NCBI GenBank assembly: GCA_965229885.1
Contig: CBDDJX010000003.1
Location: 1,922,001-1,986,000, forward strand
DNA: 64,000 nt
Origin: DATLLJ01 sp965229885
Lineage (GTDB): Bacteria; Acidobacteriota; Vicinamibacteria; Vicinamibacterales; CAVVIG01
Direction of reading: 5' to 3'
Shown: positions 53,523 through 61,673 of the stretch, one piece after another
Position numbering within the stretch: the first letter of the stretch is position 1
How the letters are laid out: the number at the start of each line of letters is the position of its first letter
The notes under the pieces: model-generated
Databases searched by the model: none
Seen by the model: the letters and a program-made list of their open reading frames with translations, nothing else
Told to the model about the DNA's origin: nothing
Program-made: the position numbers and the translations under genes

Positions 53523-54304
53523 AAGACGATCTCCAGCAGTGCGGCGGCGAGGATGGCCACGACGAGACAGAGCACCAGCAGTGGCACCGCAAGGAGCAGG
53601 GCGCGGCTGAAGTCATACAGTGCCGCGAAGGCCGTGAAGACCTCCGTCGTGTAGACGCGGACCCGCAGCAGTCCAGGAACGCCGAATTCCGATACGGCAA
53701 GCACGAAGATCGCGAGGGCCGCGGCGAAGACGCTCGGTGCCGCGAGCGGCAGCGTGATGCGCCAGAGCACTCGGGCTGGTGGCGCGACGACCAGTGCGGC
53801 TTCTTCGACACGTCCGTCGATCCGACGTAACGCGACTTCCGTCGCGAGCATCGACAGGGGATAGAAGACGAGGCTCAACACGACAATGGCCGCCGGCAAG
53901 CTATAGATCCACTCCGAGAGCAGGTCGCGTCCGGCGAGCGTGGCGACGAGCCCACGGCTGCTCCCGAGGTACGTCCAGGCGAGCGCCACGACATAGGGAG
54001 GCAGAAGAACGGGCGCCGCGAGGGCCAGGCGCAGGAGCGCCTTGTGAGGCAGGACAATCCGAGCCAGCGCAAGACCCAAGGGTGCGCCGATCGCCGTGGC
54101 GAGGAGCGCCGTCCCTGCGCCAAGGACCGCCGTGTTTGAGAGCAGTCCTCGTTGCCGCACATCGAGCCACACGGCCGCGTAGGCGCTGTTCGAGCCGCTG
54201 AGCGGCATTGTCAACAGGTAGCCGACCGGTAACAGGCAGCAGACGACGAACAGCATCACAGCGATGCCCACGACCGCGGTGCGACTTGACGGCCATCGCC
54301 ACAT
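53519..54304 (-). CDS. ABC transporter permease, ferric iron type (first permease)
   Basis: A 261-residue permease with about six membrane helices, beginning AVVGIAVMLFVVCCLLPVGY. Its EAA-like loop is DGRVEEAALVVAPPARVLWR then ITLPLAAPSVFAA. It pairs with the neighbouring permease as a heterodimer. It lies 30 bp downstream of the binding-protein gene. Confidence 0.87.
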   Translation of the reverse strand: MWRWPSSRTAVVGIAVMLFVVCCLLPVGYLLTMPLSGSNSAYAAVWLDVRQRGLLSNTAVLGAGTALLATAIGAPLGLALARIVLPHKALLRLALAAPVLLPPYVVALAWTYLGSSRGLVATLAGRDLLSEWIYSLPAAIVVLSLVFYPLSMLATEVALRRIDGRVEEAALVVAPPARVLWRITLPLAAPSVFAAALAIFVLAVSEFGVPGLLRVRVYTTEVFTAFAALYDFSRALLLAVPLLVLCLVVAILAAALLEIVL

Positions 54305-54334
54305 GCTGTGCCCGCGTCCCTTCGCGGTCGGCCG

Positions 54335-55375
54335 TTAGAGGCCCAGAATCCCGACCAGACGGGTTGTCACGTCCTCGACGCGACTTGCCGCTCTCGCGTA
54401 ATCGAGCGTCATGGGCGTGAAGGTCTCGATCGCCGGGATGTTCTTCGGACCCTGCACACCCGCGTGCAGCGGAATCTGGACCGCCTCGGATTGGGCCAGC
54501 TGCCGCTCGACGTCCGGCGAGAGCAGATAGTCTATGAGCTTCCGCCCCTCCTCCGGGTGTGGCGCGTTCGCAATCAGCGACAGCATGTTCGGCATCACGG
54601 GCACGCCCAACCCCACGGTGTCTGGCAACACCATCGCGATCGGCTGCCCATCTTCGATGGCGACGTTGACATCGTCTGTATCTGTCAACCCGACCTTGAC
54701 CTCGCCACGTGTCACCATGTCGCGCACGATGGAGTTGCCGTCGACCACCCGCACGCCGTTGGCCTTCAGGCGCCGAAAGAAGTCATCCATCCTGTCGTCG
54801 CCGGCGAGTGCATAGAGCGCGGCTACGTGGAATGAAGTGGAACCAAATCGCGGGTCCGCCATCGCCACCTGCCCGCGCCACTTCGGGTCGGCGAGATCGA
54901 ACACGGACTGTGGCGCCTCTTCCGGTTTCACGAGCGTTGTGTTGTAGGCGATGACGCGTATGCGAGCCGAGAAGCCCGTCCAATAGCCGTCGGGATCGAC
55001 GAGCGCCGCCCCAATGCCTTCGGCGCTCGGTGACCGGTACGGCGCGAGCACCTCCCGCGACTTGAGCACGAGCGTGCGGACCGGCTCGTTCGACCAGAAG
55101 ACATCGGCCTGCGGCCGTGGCTTCTCGGCGATGAGGCGATTGGCGAGGCCGGTCGACTTCGTTTCTTCGGTGTCGTAGGCCGCGTTGACACGAACCCCGG
55201 TTTGCCGCTCGTACTCGCGCAGCACAGGCTCCGAAAAGACCCGATCAGTCGAGACGTACACCGTCACCGTGCGAGTGGCGGTTTGGCCTGGTTCAGGTGA
55301 CCGACACCCGACCAATGCGATCGTGACGACGGTCGCGACGACGCGAAGAGCTGCCCGGCGGTTCAGCAAGGACAT
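54335..55375 (-). CDS. Extracellular solute-binding lipoprotein, ferric iron/FbpA type
   Basis: A 346-residue lipoprotein with signal and lipobox TIALVGC. The type 1-like solute-binding fold shows VTVYVSTDRVFSEPVLREYE, QADVFWSNEPVRTLVLKSRE and GFSARIRVIAYNTTLVKPEE. Such ferric/phosphonate-type binding proteins use Tyr and anions to hold the metal or substrate. The YNT segment and DADVF-like QADVFW block match FbpA relatives, but thiamine or 2-aminoethylphosphonate binders look similar, so iron is the likely rather than certain ligand. Confidence 0.85.
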   Translation of the reverse strand: MSLLNRRAALRVVATVVTIALVGCRSPEPGQTATRTVTVYVSTDRVFSEPVLREYERQTGVRVNAAYDTEETKSTGLANRLIAEKPRPQADVFWSNEPVRTLVLKSREVLAPYRSPSAEGIGAALVDPDGYWTGFSARIRVIAYNTTLVKPEEAPQSVFDLADPKWRGQVAMADPRFGSTSFHVAALYALAGDDRMDDFFRRLKANGVRVVDGNSIVRDMVTRGEVKVGLTDTDDVNVAIEDGQPIAMVLPDTVGLGVPVMPNMLSLIANAPHPEEGRKLIDYLLSPDVERQLAQSEAVQIPLHAGVQGPKNIPAIETFTPMTLDYARAASRVEDVTTRLVGILGL

Positions 55376-55378
55376 AGG

Positions 55379-56038
55379 CTACTTGGTCACGACGGTCAAG
55401 TCATCGAACTGGGTGACGGAGTCAGCTTTGGTCCACACGCCAACCTTGCCCGCCTGCGTGAATGTGGCGTCCTCCACTTCGTACAGTTTGGCGCCGTTGA
55501 AGTGCACGTCGAAGCGTGGGCCTGTCGCGACTACGCGCAACGTGCTCCACTGACCGGCCGGCACGTCGGCCTTTTTCCCGTACGTACGGCCCTCCCCTTT
55601 CACCGGCAGGTCCGTACGCTTGCCGTTCTGGACCTTGTAGAGCACCACGTTGTCCTCGAGTGCGTTCGCTCGGACGATGTAGTAGTTATTGTCGTTGCCA
55701 AATCGCCACACGAGGCCAGCGGCTTGGTCCACGCGGCCTGAGACTGGCTTGAACCGCACTGAGAGATCGACGTCGGCGGCTGTGACATCGCTCACGACCG
55801 CGACCGGGAACCGCGCACCTGTGGCGTCGGCATCCGTCTGGACGAGGTACTTGTTCGCCCCTTCCGCCTGGATCACCCACGTGCCCGGCGCACCGACCTT
55901 CGCCGTGTGACCGAATTCGAACCCCTTCGGTAACTGTCCGACGGTGTCGTCAGAAAAGTCGATCGTGCGCGTCGCGCCCTGCACGAGTATCGTGGCGCCG
56001 AAGACGAGGACGACGGTCAGAGAACGTGCCATCCGCAT
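55379..56038 (-). CDS. Secreted LamG/DUF1080-like beta-sandwich protein
   Basis: A 219-residue protein with a signal peptide (MARSLTVVLVFGATILVQGA). A jelly-roll domain follows: IDFSDDTVGQLPKGFEFGHT, DVDLSVRFKPVSGRVDQAAG, LVWRFGNDNNYYIVRANALE, VPAGQWSTLRVVATGPRFDV and HFNGAKLYEVEDATFTQAGK. This is the 3-keto-disaccharide hydrolase/concanavalin-like fold used for sugar binding or hydrolysis. AAGGAG precedes the ATG at 56038 by seven bases. It ends three bases before the binding-protein gene, so it is the first gene of the ABC operon; its link to iron uptake is unclear. Confidence 0.8.
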   Translation of the reverse strand: MRMARSLTVVLVFGATILVQGATRTIDFSDDTVGQLPKGFEFGHTAKVGAPGTWVIQAEGANKYLVQTDADATGARFPVAVVSDVTAADVDLSVRFKPVSGRVDQAAGLVWRFGNDNNYYIVRANALEDNVVLYKVQNGKRTDLPVKGEGRTYGKKADVPAGQWSTLRVVATGPRFDVHFNGAKLYEVEDATFTQAGKVGVWTKADSVTQFDDLTVVTK

Positions 56039-56117
56039 GAGAGTACTCCTTAATCCGAGCCATCGCCGCTTCACGCTTGTGGCTTCTACCTTCAAGCAGA
56101 AGGCCAGCAAGCGGCGG

Positions 56118-56275
56118 TCACCGCGTGCCAGGCGTGCGCACCCGTGCGACAGGTCGGAGACCCGCGGAACGTCCTGACTGCTCGAACGCCCGGTACAGCG
56201 ACTCGAACAGCGCCATGCCCCGGGCGAGCAGGTCGTCGTCCTCCGACAACTTGTGAGACGGCCGGGCGGCTCATT
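56118..56275 (-). pseudogene. C-terminal fragment of an unrecognised protein beside IS110 copy 2
   Basis: The minus strand reads SHKLSEDDDLLARGMALFES then LYRAFEQSGRSAGLRPVARV and stops. The helical, acidic character suggests a real C-terminus cut off by the mobile element starting at about 56308. No family was assigned. Confidence 0.35.
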
Positions 56276-56432
56276 GTGCCGATAGGTCCTGTCTAGTCGC
56301 GAAGACAATATGGAATGACCGGCTCGCTATCGTAACGTCGTAGTGCGGTTGCACTCGACAAGGATGTGTTACGAAGCCGGGCCGGGCGGCTACGCGTTGC
56401 AACGCCAGGTTACGACTCCGCGGGTGCGGTCC

Positions 56433-57800
56433 GGGGAGAAGGGTAACAGAAGAGTCCGGGGACATGGGTAACACATTCAGCCACACTCGAGCCGAGGTGC
56501 TCGATGCCATGGCAGGAGACGTTACTCATGGACCAACGCGTGCAGTTCATCGCCGACTACCAGCGCGATGTGTTCGACGTCGCGGAGCTGGCGCGACGCT
56601 ACGGCATCAGTCGGAAGACCGCCTATAAATGGATCGAGCGCTATGAGGTTGGGGGACCGGCCGGGCTGGTCGATCGGTCACGGCGGCCGGCGCATTGTCC
56701 GCACCGGACGCCCCCGCCGATCATCGCGGCCCTGCTGGACGTGCGCCGCCACCATCCGACCTGGGGCGCCAAGAAACTCCTGAAGATCGTGGCCACGCGG
56801 CACCCGACGTGGACACTCCCGGCCCGGAGTACGGTCTGTGATCTGCTGGATCGCGCCGGTCTCATCACGGGGTCGCGGCGGCGGCCGGTGCCCGCACACC
56901 CGGGTCGGCCGCTGATCCCGATGACGGCCCCCAACGGGACCTGGACCGCGGACTTCAAAGGGCAGTTCAAAACCCGCGACGGGGTGTATTGCTATCCGTT
57001 GACGATCGTCGATGGCTTCAGTCGGTACTTGCTGACCTGTCACGGCCTGCTCTCGACCGCGATCGTTACGGCTCGCCCGCTCTTCCTCCGCCTCTTCCAA
57101 GAGTACGGCTTGCCGGGGATCATCCGGACCGACAATGGCGTGCCCTTCGCCACTACCGCGCTCGGGCGCCTGTCCACGTTGTCCGTCTGGTGGATTCGGC
57201 TCGGGATCCTCCCGGAACTGATCGCCCCCGCGTCCCCGCAGCAGAACGGGCGCCATGAGCGGATGCATCGGACGCTGAAAGCCGAGGCCACGCGTCCCCC
57301 GAGCGCCAATCTGCGCGCCCAACAGATCCGGTTCAATCGGTTTCGTCACGAGTACAACGACGAACGCCCGCACGAAGCATTGGACCAAGAAACGCCTGGC
57401 TCCGTCTACCAGCCGTCACCGCGGACGCTGCCGCGCACGCTCGCGCCCGTGGAATACCCCGGCCACTTCGAAGTCCGCCTCGTCAGTCGCAACAGCGGCA
57501 TCCGGTGGAAGAAGCGCTGGGTCTGCGTGACGCACACGCTGGCGGGCGAGTACGTCGGACTGGAAGAAGTCGACGATGGGCTCTGGGACGTATACTTCGG
57601 GCCAGTGAAGCTCGGACGGATGAACGAACGCATTCTCCGCATTGAAGATCACAAAGGCCGCACCGTCAGGAGAGGACCGGCCGGGACGACTACGGAGCCC
57701 GCCAAGAACGCGCGCTCCTCCGCTCTCACACGGCGTGGTAACACCCACCAAGTGTTACCCATGTCCCCGGACTGATCTGTCACTCATGTCCCCGGCCGCT
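56433..57800 (+). mobile_element. IS481-family insertion sequence, apparently intact
   Basis: A roughly 1.37-kb element with related ends: CCGGGGAGAAGGGTAACAG on the left and, reversed, CCGGGGACATGAGTGACAG on the right. A second inner pair (TCCGGGGACATGGGTAACAC) lies about 20 bp inside both ends. It encodes one full-length transposase. GGGTGCG before and GAGTGCG after may be a diverged target duplication of the IS110 host sequence. Confidence 0.8.
56528..57775 (+). CDS. IS481-family transposase
   Basis: A 415-residue DDE transposase with no disruptions. The N-terminal helix-turn-helix is DVFDVAELARRYGISRKTAY then KWIERYE. The catalytic core has Asp in NGTWTADFKGQF (about residue 141), Asp in GIIRTDNGVPF (about 200) and Glu in PQQNGRHERMHRTLKAEA (about 242). 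Start chosen at the ATG at 56528 because AGGAGA lies about eight bases upstream. The gene is the likely source of the identical fragment at 51314-51536. Confidence 0.92.
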   Translation: MDQRVQFIADYQRDVFDVAELARRYGISRKTAYKWIERYEVGGPAGLVDRSRRPAHCPHRTPPPIIAALLDVRRHHPTWGAKKLLKIVATRHPTWTLPARSTVCDLLDRAGLITGSRRRPVPAHPGRPLIPMTAPNGTWTADFKGQFKTRDGVYCYPLTIVDGFSRYLLTCHGLLSTAIVTARPLFLRLFQEYGLPGIIRTDNGVPFATTALGRLSTLSVWWIRLGILPELIAPASPQQNGRHERMHRTLKAEATRPPSANLRAQQIRFNRFRHEYNDERPHEALDQETPGSVYQPSPRTLPRTLAPVEYPGHFEVRLVSRNSGIRWKKRWVCVTHTLAGEYVGLEEVDDGLWDVYFGPVKLGRMNERILRIEDHKGRTVRRGPAGTTTEPAKNARSSALTRRGNTHQVLPMSPD

Positions 57801-57802
57801 CA

Positions 57803-58698
57803 GCGAGTGCGCTGTCAGGTCATCGCGCCGGCGCTCATTCCGCGGAAGCCGGGCGAGCGGATCAAGACCAATCGCCGTGACGCGCGCAAGCTCGCTGAGC
57901 TGCTGCGCGCGGGGTTACTGACGGAGGTCCGGCCGCCCACGCTCGAGGAGGAAGCGGGCCGCGATCTGTGTCGAGTGCGCGATGATGCCCGGGAGGATCT
58001 ACAGCGCTGTCGGCATCGCCTCGGCAAGTTACTCTTGCGCCGCGGGCTGCATTACCACGGGCGTAACTGGAGCCGGGCACATCGGCAGTGGGTGGACCGC
58101 CTGGCGTGGACGCACGCGGCCGAGCGCGTCGTCGTCCACGACTATCTGTTGGCGATCGATGCAGGTGGAGGCGCGGCTCGTCGAGCTCGATGCCCAGCTG
58201 ACGGACATCGCGCAGACGGAGCCGTATCGCGAGCCGGTCGGCTGGCTGCGGTGCTTCCGGGGCATCGACACCTTGACGGCGATCCTGATCCTGGCCGAGC
58301 TGCATGATTTTCGCCGGTCCCATGCGCCCCGCGCGCTGATGGCGTATCTCGGCCTTGTGCCCGGGGAGGATTCCACGGGCGAGAAATATCGACGCGGCCG
58401 GATCGCGCGGGCCGGGAATGCGCTGGTCCGCCGGCTGCTGGTCGAGACGGCGTGGCATTATCGACGCCGACCCGGCATCGGCATCGCGCTCACCCGACGC
58501 CGCACCGGACAACCCACGCGCGTGATTGCGATTGCGGACAAGGCGCAGCAGCGCTTGTGTCGCCGCTTCCGGCGCCTCGCCGACCAGCACAAGCCCGCGC
58601 CCAAGATCGTCGTCGCCATCGCGCGTGAGTTGGTCGGTTTCCTCTGGGCGGCGCTCCAACCGGTCCCCGCGCCGGCGACACCACGGCCACAGGCGTGA
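57803..58698 (+). pseudogene. IS110-family transposase (copy 2), 3' remnant
   Basis: Encodes VRCQVIAPALIPRKPGERIK, then TNRRDARKLAELLRAGLLTE and, after the same one-base shift as copy 1 (GATGCAGGTGG near 58160), VEARLVELDAQL to the end at PRPQA. It lacks the N-terminal DEDD residues because of the deletion and the IS481 insertion. It preserves the catalytic Ser region MAYLGLVPGEDSTGEKYRRG. Confidence 0.83.
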
Positions 58699-59035
58699 CG
58701 AGCGAGGAGCGCAAGGGCAGGAGACCATGAGCCGGGTCAGTGACGGACCGCGAAGACGGCGGAGGATCAGAGGCACGATTGTGAGGATCGGCGAGGTAAA
58801 CACTGCGACACGGACAGCTGTCCCAACTCGCGAGCGTAGACTGCACGTCCTCCCGACGAAGTACTGTCATGTGTGCTCTGCCGCGGGCGGCCGCGGTAAC
58901 CACCGTATATCAGCGTGACTCGTCGTCGAAGCGCCCTCGATCGTCCGTCGTCTCCGCGGTCCGACACGACGCGGCGTTGAAGAAAAGGCACGCATGTTTC
59001 TGACAACGGGGTGTTAACAACCGGTCATTCCATAT

Positions 59036-59366
59036 CAGTGTTTATCGATGCTGGGGCCGGCCCCGGAATCCCGTCGGCGTGGGCAGCCTGCGTGGGCTGC
59101 GGCCGATCGCCCCCATCGCCACCCTTTCGCCCTCCCACCCGACTTCACTGTGTCCGCCTTCAGAGCGACAGTGTGATCACCGGTTCGGGAGGCCAGAGGT
59201 CCAGGATCTGCCAGGCGCTGCGAAAATGGCCAGAAAGAAAGGACTCCCATCCGTGCCCCGGCAGAGCGAATGTGTGGATACCGGTCTGGGAGGCCGGTGG
59301 TCACGATCACAGGTCTGGGAGGCCGCAGGTCGCGGCCTCCAACCGACCGGCGGAGAGCTCACGCCC
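59036..59366. other. Non-coding stretch upstream of the integrase with direct repeats
   Basis: About 330 bp. It begins with the 23-bp sequence also found next to IS110 copy 1 and then holds the direct repeats listed separately. No conserved gene was recognised. Confidence 0.5.
59161..59331 (+). repeat. Three direct repeats upstream of the integrase gene
   Basis: Units at 59161-59201 and 59262-59302 are about 41 bp each and start CAGAGCGA, sharing GTGTG, CCGGT and GGGAGGCC blocks; a shorter third unit (GATCACAGGTCTGGGAGGCC) lies at 59305-59331. They could be arm-type binding sites for the adjacent tyrosine integrase. That role is inferred from position only. Confidence 0.6.
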
Positions 59367-60294
59367 ATGCGCGGACGAAAAAACCCTCCCCTCGATCTCA
59401 CGCCGGCGCCCGACGGCACGCCGCTGACGTTCGACACCATGGCGCGGACGTACCCTAGAGGATTACGTCCTGCAGCGCTATCGGACCATGAACACGGCCC
59501 GCGCGCGTGTCGATCACTTGCGCGGGTTCCTGGGCGGGTGGACGGTCGAGACCATCACGGCCGACGCGGTACGCCGCTATTAACTGCACCGTCGCAAGCA
59601 AGGCGCGGAGGCGGCGACGATCAATCGGGAGACGTCGGCGCTCAGTCGCATGTTTCAGTTGGCCATCCGCCGCGGACTGCTGGAACGCATGCCCCTGTTT
59701 CCGAACCGATTGGAGGAGAATCCGCCGCGCGAAGGGTTTTTCGAACATGACGAGTACCTGAAGGTCCGGGCCTACGCGCCCGCGTCCTATCAGGACGTAC
59801 TCGACTTTGCGTACTACTCGGGCTGGCGCCGGAATGAGATCCTGGACCTCACCTGGGACGAAGTGGACCTGCACGGCGGCGTGATTCGACTGCCGGCGCG
59901 CCGGTCGAAGACGAAGACCGGCCGCATGTTACCGATCTCGGCGCCGTTGCGGCAGGTGCTGGATCGGCGGACGCGCGCTCGCGGTCCTGGGGACCGGCGG
60001 GTGTTTCGCCGGGACGGCGTGCCGGTCCGCGTGTGGCGCACGGCGCTGCGCGCCGCCTGCCGGAAGGCCAAGGTCCCGCACCGGTTGTTGCACGATTGCC
60101 GGCGCACGGCCGCGCGCAACTTGATCCGCGCGGGCGTACCGGAGCGGATCGCGATGTTGCTGACCGGCCACAAGACGCGGGCCGTGTTCGATCGGTATAA
60201 CATCGTCAACGAGCAGGAACTCCTCACCGCCGGACAGCGACTGGCCGCGTACCTCGCCGACGAGAAACCCAAACACGTGCGGGGCGCCGCCTGA
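59367..60294 (+). pseudogene. Tyrosine-type site-specific integrase with one frameshift and one in-frame TAA
   Basis: The ATG at 59367 (MRGRKNPPLDLTPAPDGTPL) leads to MART; an extra C in CCC at 59453-59455 shifts the frame before YLEDYVLQRYRTMNTARARV. TAA at 59581-59583 follows AVRRY, where Gln is expected before LHRRKQGAEAATINRE. The catalytic domain is intact: SGWRRNEILDLTWDE (Arg), LLHDCRRTAARNLIRAG (His-x-x-Arg), LTGHKTRAVFDRYNIVNEQE (His/Lys and Tyr). The protein is of the phage/island integrase class. It lies just before a tRNA-Ser fragment, the typical attachment site. Confidence 0.85.
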
Positions 60295-60303
60295 CCCCTC
60301 TAA

Positions 60304-60330
60304 GCCGGAGAGCCATCCGGCCTTTTGTGC
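60304..60330 (+). terminator. Rho-independent terminator after the integrase
   Basis: GCCGGA and TCCGGC form a six-base-pair stem around GAGCCA, followed by CTTTT. It sits ten bases after the integrase stop. Confidence 0.6.
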
Positions 60331-60373
60331 GGGTACAGTGGTTTTCAAGACCACCGCCATCGACCACCCCTCC
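60326..60373 (-). other. tRNA-Ser(UGA) 5' fragment, probable attachment-site remnant
   Basis: On the minus strand GGAGGGGTGG is followed by TCGATGGCGGTGGTC, TTGAAAACCACTGTACCCGC. This is the acceptor strand, part of the D arm, the whole anticodon arm (loop CTTGAAA, anticodon TGA) and the start of the variable arm of a tRNA-Ser. Eight bases (CCGAGTGG in normal genes) are missing in the D arm, and the T arm and 3' acceptor strand are absent. It cannot be a working tRNA; beside an integrase it is best read as an att remnant. Confidence 0.72.
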
Positions 60374-60556
60374 GCGTCGAAAACTGGCCAGATATTCGCA
60401 ACTCCTTACGAAAGTGAGATGAAACGTCGGGCAGTGTAACGCTAAGTGTAACGAACGCGACACCCCGGGACGGAACCGGACGTGCTGGCGTTCGAATTGT
60501 ACCAATCCATCGCTGTCCATTCGACGTGAGAACGAGCAACCTATGTTGTGTTGCTA

Positions 60557-60718
60557 TCATTCAGCGGGAATGACGCCCAGCTGCTGCATCATGCCCAAGC
60601 TGTCTTCGACGCCCCAGTGCTCCACTGCCTTGCCATTCGCGATCCGGACAATGTGCACTTCCGCAAAAGACACCTGCTTACCGGTGGCCGCGATGCCCAT
60701 GAGATCGCCGGGCGCCAT
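60557..60718 (-). pseudogene. SnoaL-like (ester cyclase) C-terminal remnant
   Basis: The minus strand encodes MAPGDLMGIAATGKQVSFAE then VHIVRIANGKAVEHWGVEDS and LGMMQQLGVIPAE, the end of a SnoaL/ester-cyclase cone domain. Upstream, short matching pieces lie in other frames, so the N-terminal half has decayed. Confidence 0.68.
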
Positions 60719-61063
60719 GTGTCACCGAAGTGTACCCATCCCAGACGCGGTGCCTGCAAGCGATCCGCTCGCCATTGTATCGCTCACCGCGCTGAGGTGG
60801 GACCGCGGGAGCGCAGTCGCCAGGAACTCCTGAGGTCAGTCTCACGGGAAGAACGGCGCGATTTCTGGCGAGCTTTTGAACGCCCGGACGCGATCGGTTA
60901 TGAAACGGCTGGTCGCCGACGAGCGGATCGGCACGGTCACCTGACCGCTGATTCGGTCATCGATCAGCACGGCTCCCCCCGGCTGTGACGCGTGCGAGTA
61001 GGGGCCAGCGCGGCCATCGAGCCGCATCTTGCCACGGCTTGCGACGAGTCATACCATGTAGGC
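60719..61063. other. Stretch without intact gene
   Basis: About 345 bp holding decayed upstream parts of the SnoaL gene and the promoter of the lipoprotein gene. TACCAT at 61052-61057 ends six bases before the ATG at 61064. Confidence 0.4.
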
Positions 61064-61609
61064 ATGCGCGAACACGCAGCTCTCATCACCTTCGTGGCCG
61101 CCGTGACGCTGGCGGCCTGTGGCGAGCGCTCGGGCAGCAAGGGCGAACGTGCTGCTGATTTGGACATTGGAGTCGGCAATGATGACGCGACGGCCACCGC
61201 CGGGAGGGACCAGGCCCCGGTGCAGGACTACCTTCTGTTTGCCAGCAGTGTTCGAGACCGAAACGTCCAAGGGACAGACGCCGAATTCGTGGCGGAGGGT
61301 CTGCGGAAACTTGCTGGGGCGTTGGGTGCTCTCAACCTCGGCAGCCTAGACCTGACCGTCGACCTCCGCGTAGCGGCCGAGCACGTTCTTCTGAACTCCG
61401 CATCCACATCGAATACCGAGGTTGTACGCAAGAGTCTTGTGTCAGCGGCTGACGCACTCGAAGCGGGACGGCAAAAAGACAATGCAGCCCTGCGACAATT
61501 GGCCAAATCAATTAGATCTGACGTGCCGTTGCTGGAGCAACTGGCGACCGTTCACGAGTTCTTCCGTGCGTCCGCCGGAGCGATGCGGCCGTTATCTCGG
61601 GAAAGCTGA
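61064..61609 (+). CDS. Small lipoprotein of unknown function
   Basis: A 181-residue protein with signal and lipobox VTLAAC. The rest is helical and moderately acidic (GTDAEFVAEGLRKLAGALGA, EVVRKSLVSAADALEAGRQK, SIRSDVPLLEQLATVHEFFR). I do not recognise a family. It stands alone between the SnoaL remnant and the IS6 fragment. Confidence 0.65.
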   Translation: MREHAALITFVAAVTLAACGERSGSKGERAADLDIGVGNDDATATAGRDQAPVQDYLLFASSVRDRNVQGTDAEFVAEGLRKLAGALGALNLGSLDLTVDLRVAAEHVLLNSASTSNTEVVRKSLVSAADALEAGRQKDNAALRQLAKSIRSDVPLLEQLATVHEFFRASAGAMRPLSRES

Positions 61610-61673
61610 AATACGGCACTGTCAACTTGACGCGGACCGAGCCCGGTCCCTCGAGGCCGAGTTCCCACCAGGT

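Larger units (their letters stand above)
56308..59035 (+). mobile_element. IS110-family element copy 2, with internal deletion and nested IS481
   Basis: Outer ends carry the same ATATGGAATGACCGG repeat as copy 1 (56308 and, reversed, 59021-59035), in opposite orientation to copy 1. Near the left end, CACTCGACAAGG joins directly to ATGTGTTACGAAGCCGGG, removing most of the 5' half of the transposase gene. An IS481 then splits the gene between GTGCGG (56429) and GCGAGTGCGC (57803). The remaining 3' part and non-coding end are intact. Confidence 0.83.

Noticed and set aside
59161..59331. CRISPR array
   Set aside because: Only two or three imperfect, unevenly spaced units, no regular spacers and no cas genes in the window.
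60335..60357. Plus-strand loop TTTCAAG with TCA looked like a selenocysteine tRNA anticodon arm
   Set aside because: The rest of the cloverleaf fails on this strand, whereas the minus strand matches tRNA-Ser(UGA) through the acceptor, anticodon and variable arms.
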